Shown here one piece after another: positions 5,554-5,868 of a stretch of DNA of 5,868 bases. The translations under genes and the position numbers were made by a program. Origin of the DNA: DAIOHQ01 sp036744635 (lineage in GTDB: Bacteria; Planctomycetota; Phycisphaerae; Tepidisphaerales; Tepidisphaeraceae). The notes below the pieces were generated by a model. It was not told the DNA's origin, ran no database searches, and saw nothing but the letters and a program-made list of their open reading frames with translations. Location of the stretch: assembly GCA_036744635.1 (NCBI GenBank), contig DAIOHQ010000279.1:1-5868 (forward strand), in the 5' to 3' direction. Within the stretch, counting starts at the first letter, position 1, and each line of letters opens with the position of its first letter.

Positions 5554-5868
5554 TTAGAACTTCCCCAACTCGGCGTCGCGGAAACGGACCACATCACTCG
5601 TTCGGGCACCGGGCAGCTTCAGTGTAATGCCCGTCGTCATCAGATCGTCACCCCGCATCCTGGCGGGTGTCACCAGGCCCTCGACCGATTCGACCCAGTA
5701 CTCTCTGCGCGCGTCGAGTCCCTTCAGCACGAGCGGCAGTCCGGCCTCAGGGCAACGGGCACGGCGAAATGCCATCACGATTCCTTCACGCAGATCGGGA
5801 CGGTACAACTCGAAGGCTAGAGCGGTTTGCAATTGAATGTACACTGGCACGCGACGGAGCGTGTCATG
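5554..5868 (-). CDS. C-terminal end of a GH36/GH27-type alpha-galactosidase (partial, runs off right edge)
   Basis: The minus-strand frame is open from the window edge (5868) to TAA at 5554-5556, giving the last 104 residues of a longer protein. A GTG at 5850 exists in frame, but the coding continues upstream of it (HDTLRR), so this is not a start. The sequence resembles the C-terminal beta-sandwich that follows the barrel in alpha-galactosidases: ALAFELYRPDLREGIVMAFRR (a strand with the 'RPd...G.v.aFRr' pattern), then LVLKGLDARREYWV ('l.gLd....Y.v'), then MRGDDLMTTGITLKLPG ('l.G..Lm..Gl.l.lp') and a final VVRFR strand. The catalytic barrel lies outside the window, so the activity is inferred from the tail alone. 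Other glycoside hydrolases share similar sandwich tails. The gene converges on tRNA-Asn. Confidence 0.62.
   Translation of the reverse strand, partial: HDTLRRVPVYIQLQTALAFELYRPDLREGIVMAFRRARCPEAGLPLVLKGLDARREYWVESVEGLVTPARMRGDDLMTTGITLKLPGARTSDVVRFRDAELGKF

Overview
The window is GC-rich bacterial DNA with mostly long, closely spaced genes. The permease style, the sugar-binding jelly-roll protein, the PhyH oxygenase and the stand-alone nuoA gene together suggest Planctomycetota (possibly a Phycisphaerae-like lineage). This is an inference from protein style; there is no rRNA or marker phylogeny here.

Layout. Positions 1 to about 2050 hold one long minus-strand gene that runs off the left edge. 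It encodes a large ABC-2 type permease built from two tandem permease modules. The long plus-strand open frames over it are antisense shadows. Positions 2051-2312 are a divergent intergenic region with a BIME/REP-like composite inverted repeat (about 2096-2201), then a likely promoter and a clear ribosome binding site. A plus-strand two-gene unit follows. The first gene (2313-3761) encodes a protein of unassigned function with a C-terminal carbohydrate-binding-like jelly roll. The second (3804-4565) encodes a phytanoyl-CoA dioxygenase (PhyH) family Fe(II)/2-oxoglutarate oxygenase. Next is nuoA (4630-5109), the complex I subunit A gene. It has its own near-consensus promoter placed so close to the ATG that the mRNA should be leaderless or almost so. 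tRNA-Asn(GTT) lies at 5226-5297 with its own promoter and a downstream terminator-like hairpin. At the right edge, a minus-strand frame (5554-5868) encodes what looks like the C-terminal end of a GH36/GH27-type alpha-galactosidase.

How the parts may work together. The sugar-binding protein and the oxygenase are adjacent and probably co-transcribed, so they may act on a common carbohydrate-like substrate. The permease is divergently transcribed and need not be related. nuoA and tRNA-Asn are housekeeping genes. nuoA stands apart from nuoB and the rest of the nuo cluster, at least within this window.

I see no CRISPR array, insertion sequence, toxin-antitoxin pair or recognisable defence system. 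The most interesting items are the unassigned sugar-binding/oxygenase pair, the isolated nuoA with a leaderless-type promoter, the head-to-head hairpin repeat, and the duplicated ABC-2 permease.
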